64,000 nt of DNA, taken from NCBI RefSeq assembly GCF_932526225.1, contig NC_064037.1, positions 11,390,203-11,454,202 of the forward strand. Reading direction: 5' to 3'. This stretch comes from Nematostella vectensis (lineage: Eukaryota > Cnidaria > Anthozoa > Actiniaria > Edwardsiidae). Both the position numbers and the translations under genes were made by a program. Positions within the stretch are counted from its first letter, which is position 1, and each line of letters starts with the position of its first letter. Shown here one piece after another: positions 20,063 to 37,331 of the stretch. The notes beneath the pieces were generated by a model. It was not told the DNA's origin. It saw only the letters and a program-made list of their open reading frames with translations, and ran no database searches.

Positions 20063-20074
20063 TGATAGGGATGT
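20063..20074. repeat. Right copy of the 12-bp target-site direct repeat
   Basis: TGATAGGGATGT immediately follows the right terminus AAAGTCC and is identical to 6965..6976. The preceding CC also matches on both sides, so the boundary is ambiguous by two bases. Confidence 0.8.
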
Positions 20075-20251
20075 TCGTCGTATTGGGTCTAAATTAGGCC
20101 TCAGGTGTTTTAAGGGGGCATCCGAGAAAAAAAAAAATAGGCTCTTGTCTTAGAAATGGTCTTTTTAGGGCTTGTGAGGCATTTTTTAGGGTAGCAATTT
20201 TTTGAAGGCATTTAAAGGGGTATTTTTCATATTTCCCCACGAGCATCCCTA
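20066..20251. mobile_element. MITE with TAGGGATG(T/C)TCGT termini, split by the Polinton-like element
   Basis: Begins TAGGGATGTTCGT and ends with the inverse ACGAGCATCCCTA (20239..20251); no coding sequence. A second member lies at ~35338..35523. Its first nine bases also occur at 6968..6976, left of the large element, which shows that the large element inserted at the MITE's end. Confidence 0.7.
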
Positions 20252-25915
<5,664 letters not shown>

Positions 25916-26950
25916 ATGAACTCTTCGATCGAGTGTTCTAGCTGGGCCAAGTCATTCGACCCCAAGCCCGTTACCGCCGTTTTCTGGAGCTACATTTTCT
26001 CGTGTATTCTAACTGTCCTAATGCTGACACCAGCGGTTTTTCTCAATTTCTTGGTCATTTTCGTAATTACCCGAACACGCTCTCTGTGCAAGCCATCGAA
26101 CATGCTTTTGTGCAGTCTGGCGCTGGCGGATTTTGGTACTGGAATACTGGCTCAACCGCTTTATACCACTCACATCGTGACGGAAATAGAGGGTGACGTG
26201 ACTTTATTTTGCGTGACAGGCGCCATTACGGCATTCGTGTCGTACACACTTGCGGGCGCAGGCCTTTTCACCTTGACAGCCATCAGCGTCGATCGTTGCC
26301 TAGCAATCTACAGGCCAATGAAATATCGTGCTTGTGTGACACCTAAAGCCGTGGTTCAGGCTTCGGTTTGCATGTGGATTGTTGCAGCTTTCGGCGCGTC
26401 AACGCGTCTCTTACTCAACGTTAAATACTTCATGTTCTCGCTCGGGGTCACGATGTTCGTTTCCCTGACAACGATCTTGGTTTGCAGCGTTCTAGCGTTC
26501 CGTTCTTTGAAGACACAAAAGGAACAGATCGCAGGGGAGATGCGACTTCACCAAGGCAAACAAATGGTACAACTGGCTTCATACCGGAAGTACCTCAAAA
26601 CCATGCTTATACTACTAGGGTTCGTTCTTCTCTGCTATGTGCCTTTCGTGACTGTTACCATGATAACCGCAATGAATGGCATGGAAAGTAACGCAACGCG
26701 AGCTGCGTGGAACGTTGCCGATAGTATTGGTTACATGAACTCCACTATTAATCCAGTTGTCTATTGCTTGAGGATTCCGGAGATCAGGAGAGCGTGTCAG
26801 AAGGCGTTGCGTGACATGGGGGCGAGAAGGGGTGGGAATGTGGTAGTACCGGCAAAGAGCGTTACGGTCAGTCTGAGGCAGCGGTCACATGTCCTAGAGG
26901 CTATTCCTGAAGAAGGGAGTACAGCGAATCTCGAGCCTCCAGTCTGCTGA
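25916..26950 (+). CDS. Class A (rhodopsin-like) G-protein-coupled receptor, single exon
   Basis: 344-aa seven-helix receptor at the plasma membrane. Hallmarks: N-terminal glycosylation site NSS (2-4); TM1 with LNFLVIFVITRTRSL; the TM2 Asp in LALADFG (D72); a DRY-type motif DRCLAIYRP (126-134); a CYVPF variant of the TM6 CWxP (240-244); and NPVVY in TM7 (279-283) followed by LRIPEIRRACQ as helix 8. Cys99 is at the TM3 position, but the second extracellular loop is almost absent and has no partner Cys, as in the melanocortin/adenosine (MECA) group. Ligand unknown. Intronless, as many cnidarian GPCR genes are. The ATG at 25916 is the first in frame and fits the short N-terminus. Confidence 0.9.
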   Translation: MNSSIECSSWAKSFDPKPVTAVFWSYIFSCILTVLMLTPAVFLNFLVIFVITRTRSLCKPSNMLLCSLALADFGTGILAQPLYTTHIVTEIEGDVTLFCVTGAITAFVSYTLAGAGLFTLTAISVDRCLAIYRPMKYRACVTPKAVVQASVCMWIVAAFGASTRLLLNVKYFMFSLGVTMFVSLTTILVCSVLAFRSLKTQKEQIAGEMRLHQGKQMVQLASYRKYLKTMLILLGFVLLCYVPFVTVTMITAMNGMESNATRAAWNVADSIGYMNSTINPVVYCLRIPEIRRACQKALRDMGARRGGNVVVPAKSVTVSLRQRSHVLEAIPEEGSTANLEPPVC

Positions 26951-28682
26951 CGTCAGACGCCGCATTGCAGACTCTTGCAAGTTAAAAGTAGTGGTATAAG
27001 ATACTGTGTATCTTATGTTGCAGTGGTATAACATGAGTTTGACTTAAAGGAGGAGCGTCACGGTAACTCGCAAGACGGGAAGCCTGTGTACTATTTTTCA
27101 AAATAGCCAATCAGAGATGTCCATTATACGAGAGTATCGTGTAACAAAGATTGCAAGAGAATCGCGCTAGTTAATCGTACTGTTTGTTTTGACTCAAACC
27201 CCCTGAAAATTCTCTTATTTCTTGATAAAATAAGCGTCTTTATGTTTTCAGCGCTTGGAGAGGTCCCTGGAGGCCATATCGAAGACTCTAAGGCAATGTT
27301 GTGGTTCGTATTCGATGTTTATTCCGTTGTCAATTCCAGAGTTACGCTTCGGAGCTTTGCGTGGCTGAACAGATAAATTACCATTCCCTCTACTAACAAA
27401 ATATTCTATTTGCCGGTTATTTTTCCAAGGTGATGACTGTGACTGTGACTAGGAATAAGCAGAGACCACCAGTAGCAAAAATATCCGAGATAAAGAGGAG
27501 ACAAGAGAGAGATAGAAAAAGCAATACTCGAACGGAGAGAATGACATATATATATACGTCAAGTTGTGTTCACATATGCAATAAATAAACTTTGCACTAA
27601 AAGTCTTATGATATTATTCTTGTCAGCATTGAATATCCGATTACCCTTCTAATAAAGATACTGAGTACTCGCTTCGATCCAAATTTATGCCTGATTTGAC
27701 TTCCAAAAGTGATCGCTGGACCTCCGCTCGCTTGCTAAACCTGACGAACGACCCCAAATTTCATCTCACTGATTTTTTAATCAGAAAACGATAATCTTTG
27801 AAAATATAACGCTAGCTAATAAGAAAAAACATTGTTCGTAACAGAAACTTGGGTTTAGCTTTCGGATGGGCAGTAAAACAAAGAGAATTTTGAAGATTTA
27901 TCAACGGAATTTTTCCCCCTTCTCAAAGATCGATCCGGGCTATCCGTTTCGGAAGGCTTGAGAAGGCATGACGCTTCTCCTTTAAAGAGGCAGTGACACG
28001 AGTTTTCCGTGGGCCACGGTTTATTCAAGAATCCTTTGTCAGTGAAACAGCCAAAGCAATTACAGACTCACCATAGCGAAGTCGACCGACTCGACCGTGG
28101 GTTCTAGGCGTTCATCTCGCACGGCCACAGACCGAGAGAGCTCTCTGACGAGAGGAAGGTGATGTGGGGAGGGGCCATCACATACGGGGTAGCCGATAAT
28201 TACAGAAAATACCTAAGAATGCTTTTACCGTTGGAGACGAACATTCAAGAATGTATCGTCCCGCTTACATGTTATCGGAAAGAATCTCAATCCAAATGAA
28301 GTTGTGGTAGATATTGCATTTTGAGTTTTTTAGGCACAGAACGGGCTCACGCGGGATAGCGGCAACTGGCTTTTGTCTCACTGCGGCTAGAAAGAATGGC
28401 TATTAAATAAATCCCTTGCAATCAGACAAATAATTATGAGCTACGACCCGAGTTGAACCCTAACTTTATTTAAAACTTGTTGTTTGACTTTTTACTGGAA
28501 CAGATTTCTAAATGCTTATTTTCAACATTTGGTTTATTAATTTGCGGCATAGATTTTTGTTCTTGCACAAGCCTCCTATTTCTCTAATTTTGATAATTTA
28601 GCCAAAACACTACAATTCTTAAAAAGTATTTATTATAACTAAAGCACCATGTTATAACTAAAGCATTATGTCCGATGTCCGG
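26951..28682. other. Intergenic interval between the GPCR and the dioxygenase
   Basis: No supportable gene. Two AATAAA-type signals read in minus orientation at 28629..28634 and 28533..28538 and may serve the dioxygenase gene. An ATATATATA tract lies near 27548. Confidence 0.5.
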
Positions 28683-31600
28683 TCACTTTATACCATAGCT
28701 TTTAAGGGCAAGATCAGCAATATACTCCCCGGACTTAATAGGAGGGTACTTGTCCGAACCATCCAAACACTTAATCAGTGCTTTTTTGTCCGGTATGCAG
28801 AAAAATACGACCGACTTACGCGCTACTTTACGCTGGGGCTCTTCAGGGACATGAACACGATGAAACTGAAGGAAAAACCAAAAAAATATTTAGTAGTACG
28901 AGGCAAACACAGCCCTGTAGGCTGGATTTGGGGTGTTTTTAGGCTCCCTATTTAAAGTTAAAATATATATTGCAGTCAATAAAGTCGCGTTTTCACTGAG
29001 CCGCGAAGGATACGCTCAAACTGCACACTTTGGTTTCAGTCGTCAATAACTTTTTTGGGAGTCTTTTATGATATACTCATTTAAACATAAAAGGCGGCGT
29101 GGGAGAGAGGGGGGCGGGTACCCCCCAAAGCCTTATGGGGCCTGACACACCTATTGTCTCAGGTTGTGACCAGCGTTTGTCTAAGGTCTGTAATGTAAAT
29201 ACGTTTGACTTGAGTCTGTCTAAGTTGTGTCATGTGAATAGCGTTTGACTTGAGTATGTCTAAGTTCTGTCATGTGACTAACGTGTGACTCGAGTCTGTC
29301 TAATGTCTGTTATGTGGCTAATGATTGATTTGAGTCTGTCAAGGTCTGCCATATGACTTGCGTTTGACTTGAGTCTGTCTAAGTCCTGTCATGTGACTTA
29401 CGTGTGACTTGAGTCTGTCTAAGGCCTGTAATTCGACTAATGTTTGTCTTGAGTCTGTCTAAATTCTGTTATGTGATAAATGTTTGACTTGAGTCTTTCT
29501 AAGTTCTGTCATGTGACCAATGTTTGACTTGAGCCTGTCTGAGGTTTGACATGTGACTTACGTTTGACTTGAGCCTGTATAAGGTCTATCGTGACTTACG
29601 TTTGACTTGAGCTTGTCTGAGGTCTGTCATGTGACAGGGGAACCCGACCCCCTCTCTCCCACGCCGCCTTTTACGTTTAAATGAGTATATCATAAAAGAC
29701 TCCCAAAAAAGTTATTGACGACTGAAACCAAAGTGTGCAGTTTGAGCGTATCCTTCGCGGCTCAGTAAAAACGCGACTTTATTGACTGCAATATATATTT
29801 TGACTTTAAATAGGGAGCCTAAAGGTCTATGGTGACTTACGTTTGACTTGAGCCTGTCTGAGGTCTATGGTGACTTACGTTTGACTTGAGCCTGTCTGAG
29901 GTCTGTCATGTGACTTACGTTTGACTTGAGCCTGTCTGAGGTCTGTCATGTGACTTACGTTTGACTTGAGTCTGTCTGAGGTCCATCGTTGCATCAGGTC
30001 GCCAATGTTCACAATAATGGTTCCCTTGATGGGTGTGGCTTGTACATAACTCCCATCCCGCGTTTGGACCTTAACAAATCAATAGGCGATTTGTACTAAC
30101 TGGCCACGTGACTTTTTGAGTGACAAATTCAAGCAAAATGACGCAAAACGTGCGTCACGTCAGAGAACGACAAAAAAAATAAAATCTTTCAATGAAAAGT
30201 GGAGAGGGGGTTTGCGGTTTTGCGGCATTGGCATTATTTTATACGATATTGCGGTAAAAGAGCAGAAAACATGCAGTATTTCAAAACACTGCGAGATGCG
30301 AGTTTTAATTATCAAACGGAGGTTTTACGTTAAAAAAATAAAACATTCCGGTGTTTTGGTGTTAATTAGTCCTGCGGTGCGCTGGATTTGCCTGTTGTAG
30401 ATACATGATGACCTAGCAGAAAATGTTGGGGTGTCGCGCATGATCTTCAAAACCTCGTCCTTCTGTGTGGTATGCGACATTTCCGATTTTTTTCTGCGAT
30501 ATCGCGGTATTTTCGAATTTTATTTGCGATCCCTCCCTTATTTAAATATGCCCTTTTTGACAAAGAAAATTTCTGCGCTAAATGAGCGCACGAGTTTTCT
30601 ACCCAAAAATTCACGTGATCTGTTAGTGCAAGGGGCTTTTTCAATCAAATATTCATAGTTTGCATCAGGTAACAACTATGCATCAGGTAAGTCAACAAGT
30701 ACTGTAACTAAGAAACTATCAATCAAATTACTTAATAAAGTACCAGACTCCCTGACCCTGCTTTTGTACTTTGATGCAAACAATAATAGATGAGAAGCTG
30801 ATCTTGTCAGGCCTTAAAAAAATGTAACAAAAGTTTTCTAAAAGCTAGGAATGGTGCTTTATGCAGAGTTTTACCTCAAGTCCTCCTATGTCATCTTGTA
30901 TGAGAAGTGTTATAGCACCAAAGTCTGTGTGGGCACCACATCGCATCTGACTTGGCTTGATTATTGTTTCTTGGTCAAGGGCAGGGTAATAGTTGAGGCG
31001 TATTACCGTTCCTCCTTCTAGCTCACCCATGTGCTCGAAGAACTCACTAAAAATTCTTTGATCCTGTTAGTGAAGAGTGACGAGGTAATAGAGCTTGGTA
31101 CGGCAGGAAAGCAATCTCTCAGTCTCATGCTACAAGTATTGCATGAGCTTATGTCCCCATCTATGAACATGATATAACGGGGTGGGGGGGGGGGGGGGTG
31201 GGGAAGCGGGGCACTATACATCATAAAATGCCGAAAAATACAGAGAATGTAGAGAGGACCTAATTGATAATTATCCAGGGACCCCCTGGGTCCTTCATGT
31301 GCTGTCATATTTTTCTCATTATATTACAACAGTGCCTCATGCGAAAATCTCGGAAATACCTTTTTTTAAATATGGCTTCCACAGATGTATCTGACTATTA
31401 CAGCACTCTGATGCAAAATACATTTCCCTTAGGGAGAGGTCATTTATTACGGGGGCGGCTGGCAAATATGTAGGGGGGGCTTAATTTTTTGGGCACCGAT
31501 TAAGGGGGGGTCACATTTTTTGGGCACTAAATTTGAGTCTGGTTTTAATTAAAGTTAACAAATACTAAACCTTGGTAAGAAAAAGGCTGTCAAACTTTAG

Positions 31601-34600
31601 GTGTCTTAGTTGAGTCTAATGGTCAACTCTTATTTTCCCTCTTATTTAACTCCACTATCTATATTTTGTTTATTATCAAAATAGCATTCTAACAAGCTTT
31701 GACCTTGTGAAGAATATATCGAGGATGTAACAGTATTCCAAAGAATTCGATGCCATACTGTAGTTTTCACATACTGAAACTGATTATTCAGAAGAATGTG
31801 TTGAAATTAAACTCCACAAATATACCTCCTGAGATGCATTACATATTGGTGCACCCAACCTTTGGCCTTTTTTTTAGAAACTTTGGATCCACCCATACAG
31901 GCTACTAAAAAATAAATGCAATGGAGGCAAATCCTAAATTACTGAAAGTTTCTTATTACAAACCACCAAACCATGTTCATTGATCTATGTTGGGGGCAGA
32001 GAGAAATAAATATACAAATAAACAAGAAGTCAATGGGGAGCGAAGAAAAGGGAGAAATGTGACTCTATTTGAAAAAAAAATGTTACTCTATTCTAAAACA
32101 TGTATAACAATAATGCAATAATAACTTGACTGAGCACTTTCCTAGTATTTTTCCCTTTCCCTATTACCTTTAGGATTGATATAAAACTGTTTTCTTTACA
32201 AATTTATTTAATGAAAAAGCAGAAGTTTGTTGTTATCTTTATATAATTTAAGTACTTTGATCTAATAAAAACCTCTTCCCTTTATAGAACTTGTATCAAA
32301 GCTACATTCTGACCAGCTTTGCCCTTGTAAAGAAACAAATAATGAATGAAACAGCATTCCAAAGATATAATGATACAGTTATACATTTCAGGTGCCATAT
32401 GGAAGTTTTGTCTATCACATACTGCCAATACTCCATCACCAAGGATATTACAGTCATGCATTAAATATTGGTGCACCCACCCTTTAGCATGGTGGCCTGC
32501 TGTTTGATAGAAACCCTGGATCTACACATGCTAATGCTACTCGAAAATTAAATGCAATGGAGAAGAACAAATTTACTTGGGAAGCAAATTCTAAAAAAAA
32601 TCCTTGATATTACTGAAAGTAGTGCTAAATGAAGTACTTTGATCTAATAAAAACCTCTTCCCTTTATAGAACTTGTATCAAAGCTACATTCTGACCAGCT
32701 TTGCCCTTGCAAAGAAACAAATAATGAATGAAACAGCATTCAAGTCGCATAGCTTACCATATTTCTACACCTATGGAGCTCCGCGCGGGGCCTTCGGCCG
32801 CGCTGGCTCCACTATAAAAATTGAAGGTGGTTGTGGTGGTGGTAGTGTTTGGGGGGGGGGGGGGGGTTGCAAATGTTTGGGCCTCTGGCTATGAGGGGGG
32901 TCACGATGTTTGGCTTGGATTTGAGGGGGTTCATATTTTTTTTTAGCCCAGGGTTTTGCAAAACTAACTGACCCCCCTAGTAATCAATGAACGCTCCTTT
33001 AGTAACTACTTCAGCAAATCCCATAATCAGCACTTTCTGATCCCTGAATCTATAGCTTCATACGTACCATACCAAGCCCAATGGCCATAACAGACAGCAC
33101 TTGTCTGCTAAGTGCTTCCAAGCTTGAGAACAACGACTGAAAGACAGGCTTTAATTGCGGGGCGTGCTCATCTGGCCATGCCTGGGACATTGTTAAGATA
33201 TCATGAGGCATTATCATGAACTTTTCCATACATCTTTAATTAAGCCCTCCCCTTATGTTGATACATTTTTACTTACAAGCTCCATTTACCAGTATATGAT
33301 GTGCGACAAATGATTGTCAACATGTCCACACACAAAATAATCTTTTCCTCACCCCATGTAGATGAACAACATCATATGACTCCCTCAAGTCACCAGGTAC
33401 CTTGGGGTCATCCCTGCAAAACATGTGTCGGATGATTACCCCATCACGTCATGGGCAACATATTGGCAAGATTGACTATTAGCGTACGGTCAATGCAAAA
33501 TTTCTGCAAGTTCAGAGTTTTGAAATCTAAGATTGAGATGTTCTTGTCTTTTTTTTAGTGTTTGGAATCTTACAAAAGATTAACCCTTTTTAAAATGTCT
33601 AATTTTCAGTGTCCATTATTACAAGTTTGCAAGTTTTTGTGCCTCCATCCTGTCCCATCCATTCAGAGCCATCACGTCAGTCTTGGAATACTTCGCCTTG
33701 GTGCCCTGGTCCAAGGTAAAGAATTCATCCATGACATTTAAAGCAGTATCAATCTGAAAACCAATGTCAATAAATCAATTTTATCTTTCTTTTTGCAATA
33801 CATCTGATCAACTTGTACACTTTTTCATATCAGATATGTGAAATTACAGGAGAAAAGAGAAAAATGCAGGATGGGGTCCAGAGTAGCAATTCACTGACCA
33901 TGGATCGATTAAATAAATTCAGCATTTTAGCTCTGTTAATGGGTCACTAGATCCAACTAGAACCTTTTTTTGTCCAAATACATAACTTAACCAACAAAGG
34001 GGTCTACTGGAGCCAAGGTCATCTTGACACATGAGAAGGGTGGGTTGGGACCCCTTGGGCCCCATTCTCAAGACACACCCCTGGCACAGCAAAGAACAAG
34101 TGATTCCTCCAAAAGGTGCTGGACTTTGTGTTGGATTTGGGTTAAAAAGGAGAACAGGCTTGTAGCTACTGGAACTTTAGAAGCTGGAGCGTGAACAGGA
34201 TTTAAGCTGAACAAAGACAGGGAAAGATGGGAACAGATCACAAAAGCTGCTATGCAAACAGGATTTGACAACTTCACCCCATACCTCCCCTCCCTCATCA
34301 TACACCCCATACCTCCCCTCCCCTCCCTAAATACATACAGTATTTTCAGAATGACAAGTTCAAATAAATTATTTGTTTCCATGGCTGCAAGGAAACAGAA
34401 GTTGCAAGAAGTTAGGGGTGGTGTAGTGTATTAGCACACTTTACTTAAGTATCATATAACAGAGATGGCGTTATTGATAATGATTATTTGTAATACCATA
34501 TAAGGTCATGGCGTATGCCATAAGTTGTAAATACTGTGATTCTTTTATCAGTCTCTATCAGTCTATATTCGCAAACCAAAGCGTGCGGTTGTGTTAACTG

Positions 34601-35031
34601 ACTCCAATGAATATATAGCGAAAGACACTAGAGGTGGCATTACTGTAATCATAGTGAGAAACAGGTGCCGTATTTTAAATCAAGTTTTGGTATAACCTTA
34701 GCGCGCACACCTTGTCTCGTCTTTCTTTTCCCCCAACCCTTTGAGCTTGTGACGCAGGCTATCCATCTAGTATGAGCGTATCAGTCATAGCAGAGGAAGA
34801 GTATTTTTTGCTGATTCAGTCAAACAAAACAAAACAAAAAGACCTGCCTCGCTTTACCTGGTTCTGTGGAATACCGTGGTTCTTCAGGTACACAAATCCA
34901 ACCGTACTTAACCCGTGGTATATATTTGTCGCTAATTCTTGTATCTCGTCACTTCCACCATCAAGTGTTGACTGGTGTACCACGTGTAAAGCGCCGACAT
35001 CTACAACAGGGATCCCACAAATACTCTCCAT
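28683..35031 (-). CDS. 2-oxoglutarate/Fe(II)-dependent dioxygenase, isopenicillin-N-synthase-like, 7 exons
   Basis: Coding exons (minus): 34858..35031, 33623..33753, 33353..33413, 33068..33181, 30875..31063, 29959..30069, 28683..28865. They sum to 963 nt, 320 aa, in phase throughout with GT-AG borders. The N-terminal DIOX_N-type region contains IPVVDV and GFVYLKNHGIP. The iron-binding facial triad is H205 and D207 in RCGAHTDFGAITLLIQDD plus H262 in FHRVHVPEE; the 2-oxoglutarate-binding RxS is R276-S278 (RKSVVFF). The conserved NYYP block (184-187) precedes it. These are soluble enzymes that oxidise small molecules; the substrate is unknown. The start is the ATG at 35031. Intron 6 is filled by a minisatellite built from the exon 6 donor. 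Confidence 0.88.
28938..29823. repeat. ~187-bp inverted repeat flanking a minisatellite core (fold-back-like structure)
   Basis: 28938..29124 is almost the exact reverse complement of 29637..29823; only a few substitutions are visible. The ~512 bp between the arms is mostly 40-bp repeats. The structure is inside intron 6 of the dioxygenase gene. Long near-identical arms around tandem repeats resemble fold-back transposons, but an inverted segmental duplication is equally possible. No ORF. Confidence 0.8.
29155..29996. repeat. ~40-bp minisatellite derived from a splice-donor region
   Basis: About 11.5 copies in 29155..29655 and four more in 29824..29996, of a unit containing (plus strand) GTGACTTACGTTTGACTTGA, then GCCTGTCTGAGGTCTGTCAT. 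On the minus strand each unit carries AAAC|GTAAGT, the exon 6 donor. The copy next to the exon is the real exon end plus donor. Copies farther away are more diverged. Confidence 0.85.
31670..32760. repeat. Diverged duplicated segment in intron 4 of the dioxygenase
   Basis: A block containing ACTTGTATCAAAGCTACATT occurs at ~32248..32358 and again at ~32632..32744 with near identity; a more diverged relative is at ~31670..31760. Spacing is ~380 bp between the two closest copies. No coding capacity. Confidence 0.65.
32775..32810. other. GC-rich hairpin in an AT-rich intron
   Basis: GGAGCTCCGCGCGGGGCC, then TTCGGCCGCGCTGGCTCC, can fold on itself (GGCC-TTC-GGCC apex, GGAG/CTCC base). It stands out from the AT-rich surroundings of intron 4. 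It could be part of a small repeat family; no RNA class recognised. Confidence 0.35.
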
Positions 35032-35337
35032 ACTACGCAATTAGGTTTCAACTCGTCGTTTCTCAAGCGAAGGGGTGTGAAGGAGGTTTGTTTTCGTGAC
35101 TCGAATCAACAAACTTTTCATGCATGACGAATCGCTCGAGATCACCACAGGAACCCCACAAATATGTTCACCATATGACTTACTACGTGTTGTTAAACAC
35201 CGTATTAGTAACTCTATCCTTTTGTCTACTTTCTCCGTTTTATTTTCCACTATCTTTTGCCAATGCACGAGACAAAATGTGCAAATTCGATTAATGAAGT
35301 GTTTGTGGATGGGGGTGCTTCCCATGTCAACTTGAAA

Positions 35338-35523
35338 GTGATGCTCCTCGTATTTTTAGGGGTCAAAATCAGTAATTTTTTATGGGGTATCCGAGAAGAA
35401 AAAAGGTTTTCCTCTTAGAAATGGTATTTTTAAGGCTCGTGAGGTATTGTTTAGGGTAGCAATTTTTGGTCGTGCAAGTATTTTTTAGGGGTATTTTTAG
35501 AATTTTCCGATGAGCATCCCTAT
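35338..35523. mobile_element. Second copy of the TAGGGATG-type MITE
   Basis: Starts GTGATGCTCCTCG and ends GATGAGCATCCCTA, with interior matching 20066..20251 (AGAAATGGT, TTTTTAGGGGTATTTTT and similar blocks). It lies ~300 bp upstream of the dioxygenase start codon, possibly in its promoter region. Confidence 0.7.
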
Positions 35524-36917
35524 CACTTATCCCCCTATCCCTATGACAACCCCCCCCCCCCCCCCCCCCACCCCCCGGAGGTGTTTGTTGAACTAGTTTT
35601 AAATCAACAAATCTAACAGAACAGATGAAAGCTTGCTACAGTGGATGTGTTCGCATGTCAGGTTCTACCCAGGTGTCATCGTCACATGCCAGGCTCTAAA
35701 TACTTATTAGAATGTACAAAATAAAAATATACAGTATTATCACAATTTTTCTCATTTATCAAAATGTGTCCACCAAATAGAAAATTCACACAAAGTGGCA
35801 AGCCACTTAAATCCTGTCTTTACAACCCTGTACATCATAAGGAAGTGTCCATTTAATACTTGCCCAAAATATTTTTAAGGAAAGGGTATAAAATTTGTTT
35901 GTTTTTTCTACAGAAACCCAGTATGATCCCAGGACCCAAGACCCCTACGTCCCAAGTCTCCTGGCTGATCCCAAATCCAACTCTGACTTACTTAGCTGTC
36001 TTGGGATAAATTCAATTTCATGCCCTTTAGGTATTCAATTAGCGCTCCACTTACTTGGGGCAAAAGAAACCCTCACCCTCTCTGCCTCATGCGCATGATA
36101 AGACGAAGCTAGAGCTTGTATCAACCAAGAAAGAGTAAGACTGAATAATCAACAGGAGAAAAATAGTACTGAGAGTATTGTTGCCCTGAGCAATGGCTGT
36201 ATGCCATTCAGCATCACTTAAATATTCTGAGAAACAACTTTTTTGAAACTTATTCAAACACTGAACAGTGCACGTGGCTTGGCCAGTTGTGCGTACATAC
36301 TTATGGAATTTATAAGAATTCAGAATGTTACTATTACTATTATTGCACCTAAAATGTATCACAAAGCTGGGATACCAATGTAGGAAACCATAAAATATTT
36401 AATCCCACAAACAATATAAGTGGGACATGAGAGAAAATCAATCAATGGATCTGCTCTGCTGAAATGTTAGAGACTGAATATTTAAAGACATTTCTAAGTC
36501 TATTCATAAATTACATTACCAGCAACCAAGAGATAAAAAAAAGTGATCCAAGAGGGATAGAAAATAATAAAAACAAACAGATTGACAGAGAAAGAGAAAG
36601 ACAGACAGACAGTTATGTCAGGCTAAACAGAGTGTGCACGCCCACGTCTTTATGTCACTAGTGCGCACTAGGCATTAGAAAAAGAAAGATAATTAGACAG
36701 AAAGTAAAGCAGAGACAGAGACAGAAAGAAAGATGGACAGTCAGACATGAAAAATAGGGGGCCAGACAGACATAAAGATTTAAATAGGAGAAAAATAAAC
36801 CGTCCTTTTAGGCAAAGACATGTGCACCAGTGCCCTGTTACTTTCTTTTACGCTGTTTCTTGTTACCTATCTAAAAGCAAAATTCTGTACCCCATACTGA
36901 ACTAAGCATAGGTATCA
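35524..36917. other. Intergenic interval
   Basis: Contains a poly-C run (~35551..35576) and GA-rich stretches (~36575..36740). No supportable gene seen. The dioxygenase lies to the left and reads away; the 598-aa gene ends to the right. Confidence 0.5.
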
Positions 36918-37120
36918 TCATCTTGCTGTAGTGAAAGAGTTCCTTGCTCCCTTCTGCCGATTGAAATAACCCCTTTGCTTCACATGACCACCTCCAGGGT
37001 GTTTTCTCCCATGAAAGTCTGTGGTATCATTGTAATATATCACTTGACCTGGACCTGAAATTAGATATCAAAGTTTGGTACTGTATAAGAAAATGCAATT
37101 CAATCATTAACTCATAATAT

Positions 37121-37189
<69 letters not shown>

Positions 37190-37233
37190 GTAATAGTAAT
37201 ATAATAGTAATAGTAATAGTAATAGTAATAGTA

Positions 37234-37331
<98 letters not shown>

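Noticed and set aside
29155..29996. Regular 40-bp repeats considered as a CRISPR array
   Set aside because: Animal intron context, no unique spacers, units diverge gradually and contain an exon end plus donor; this is a minisatellite.
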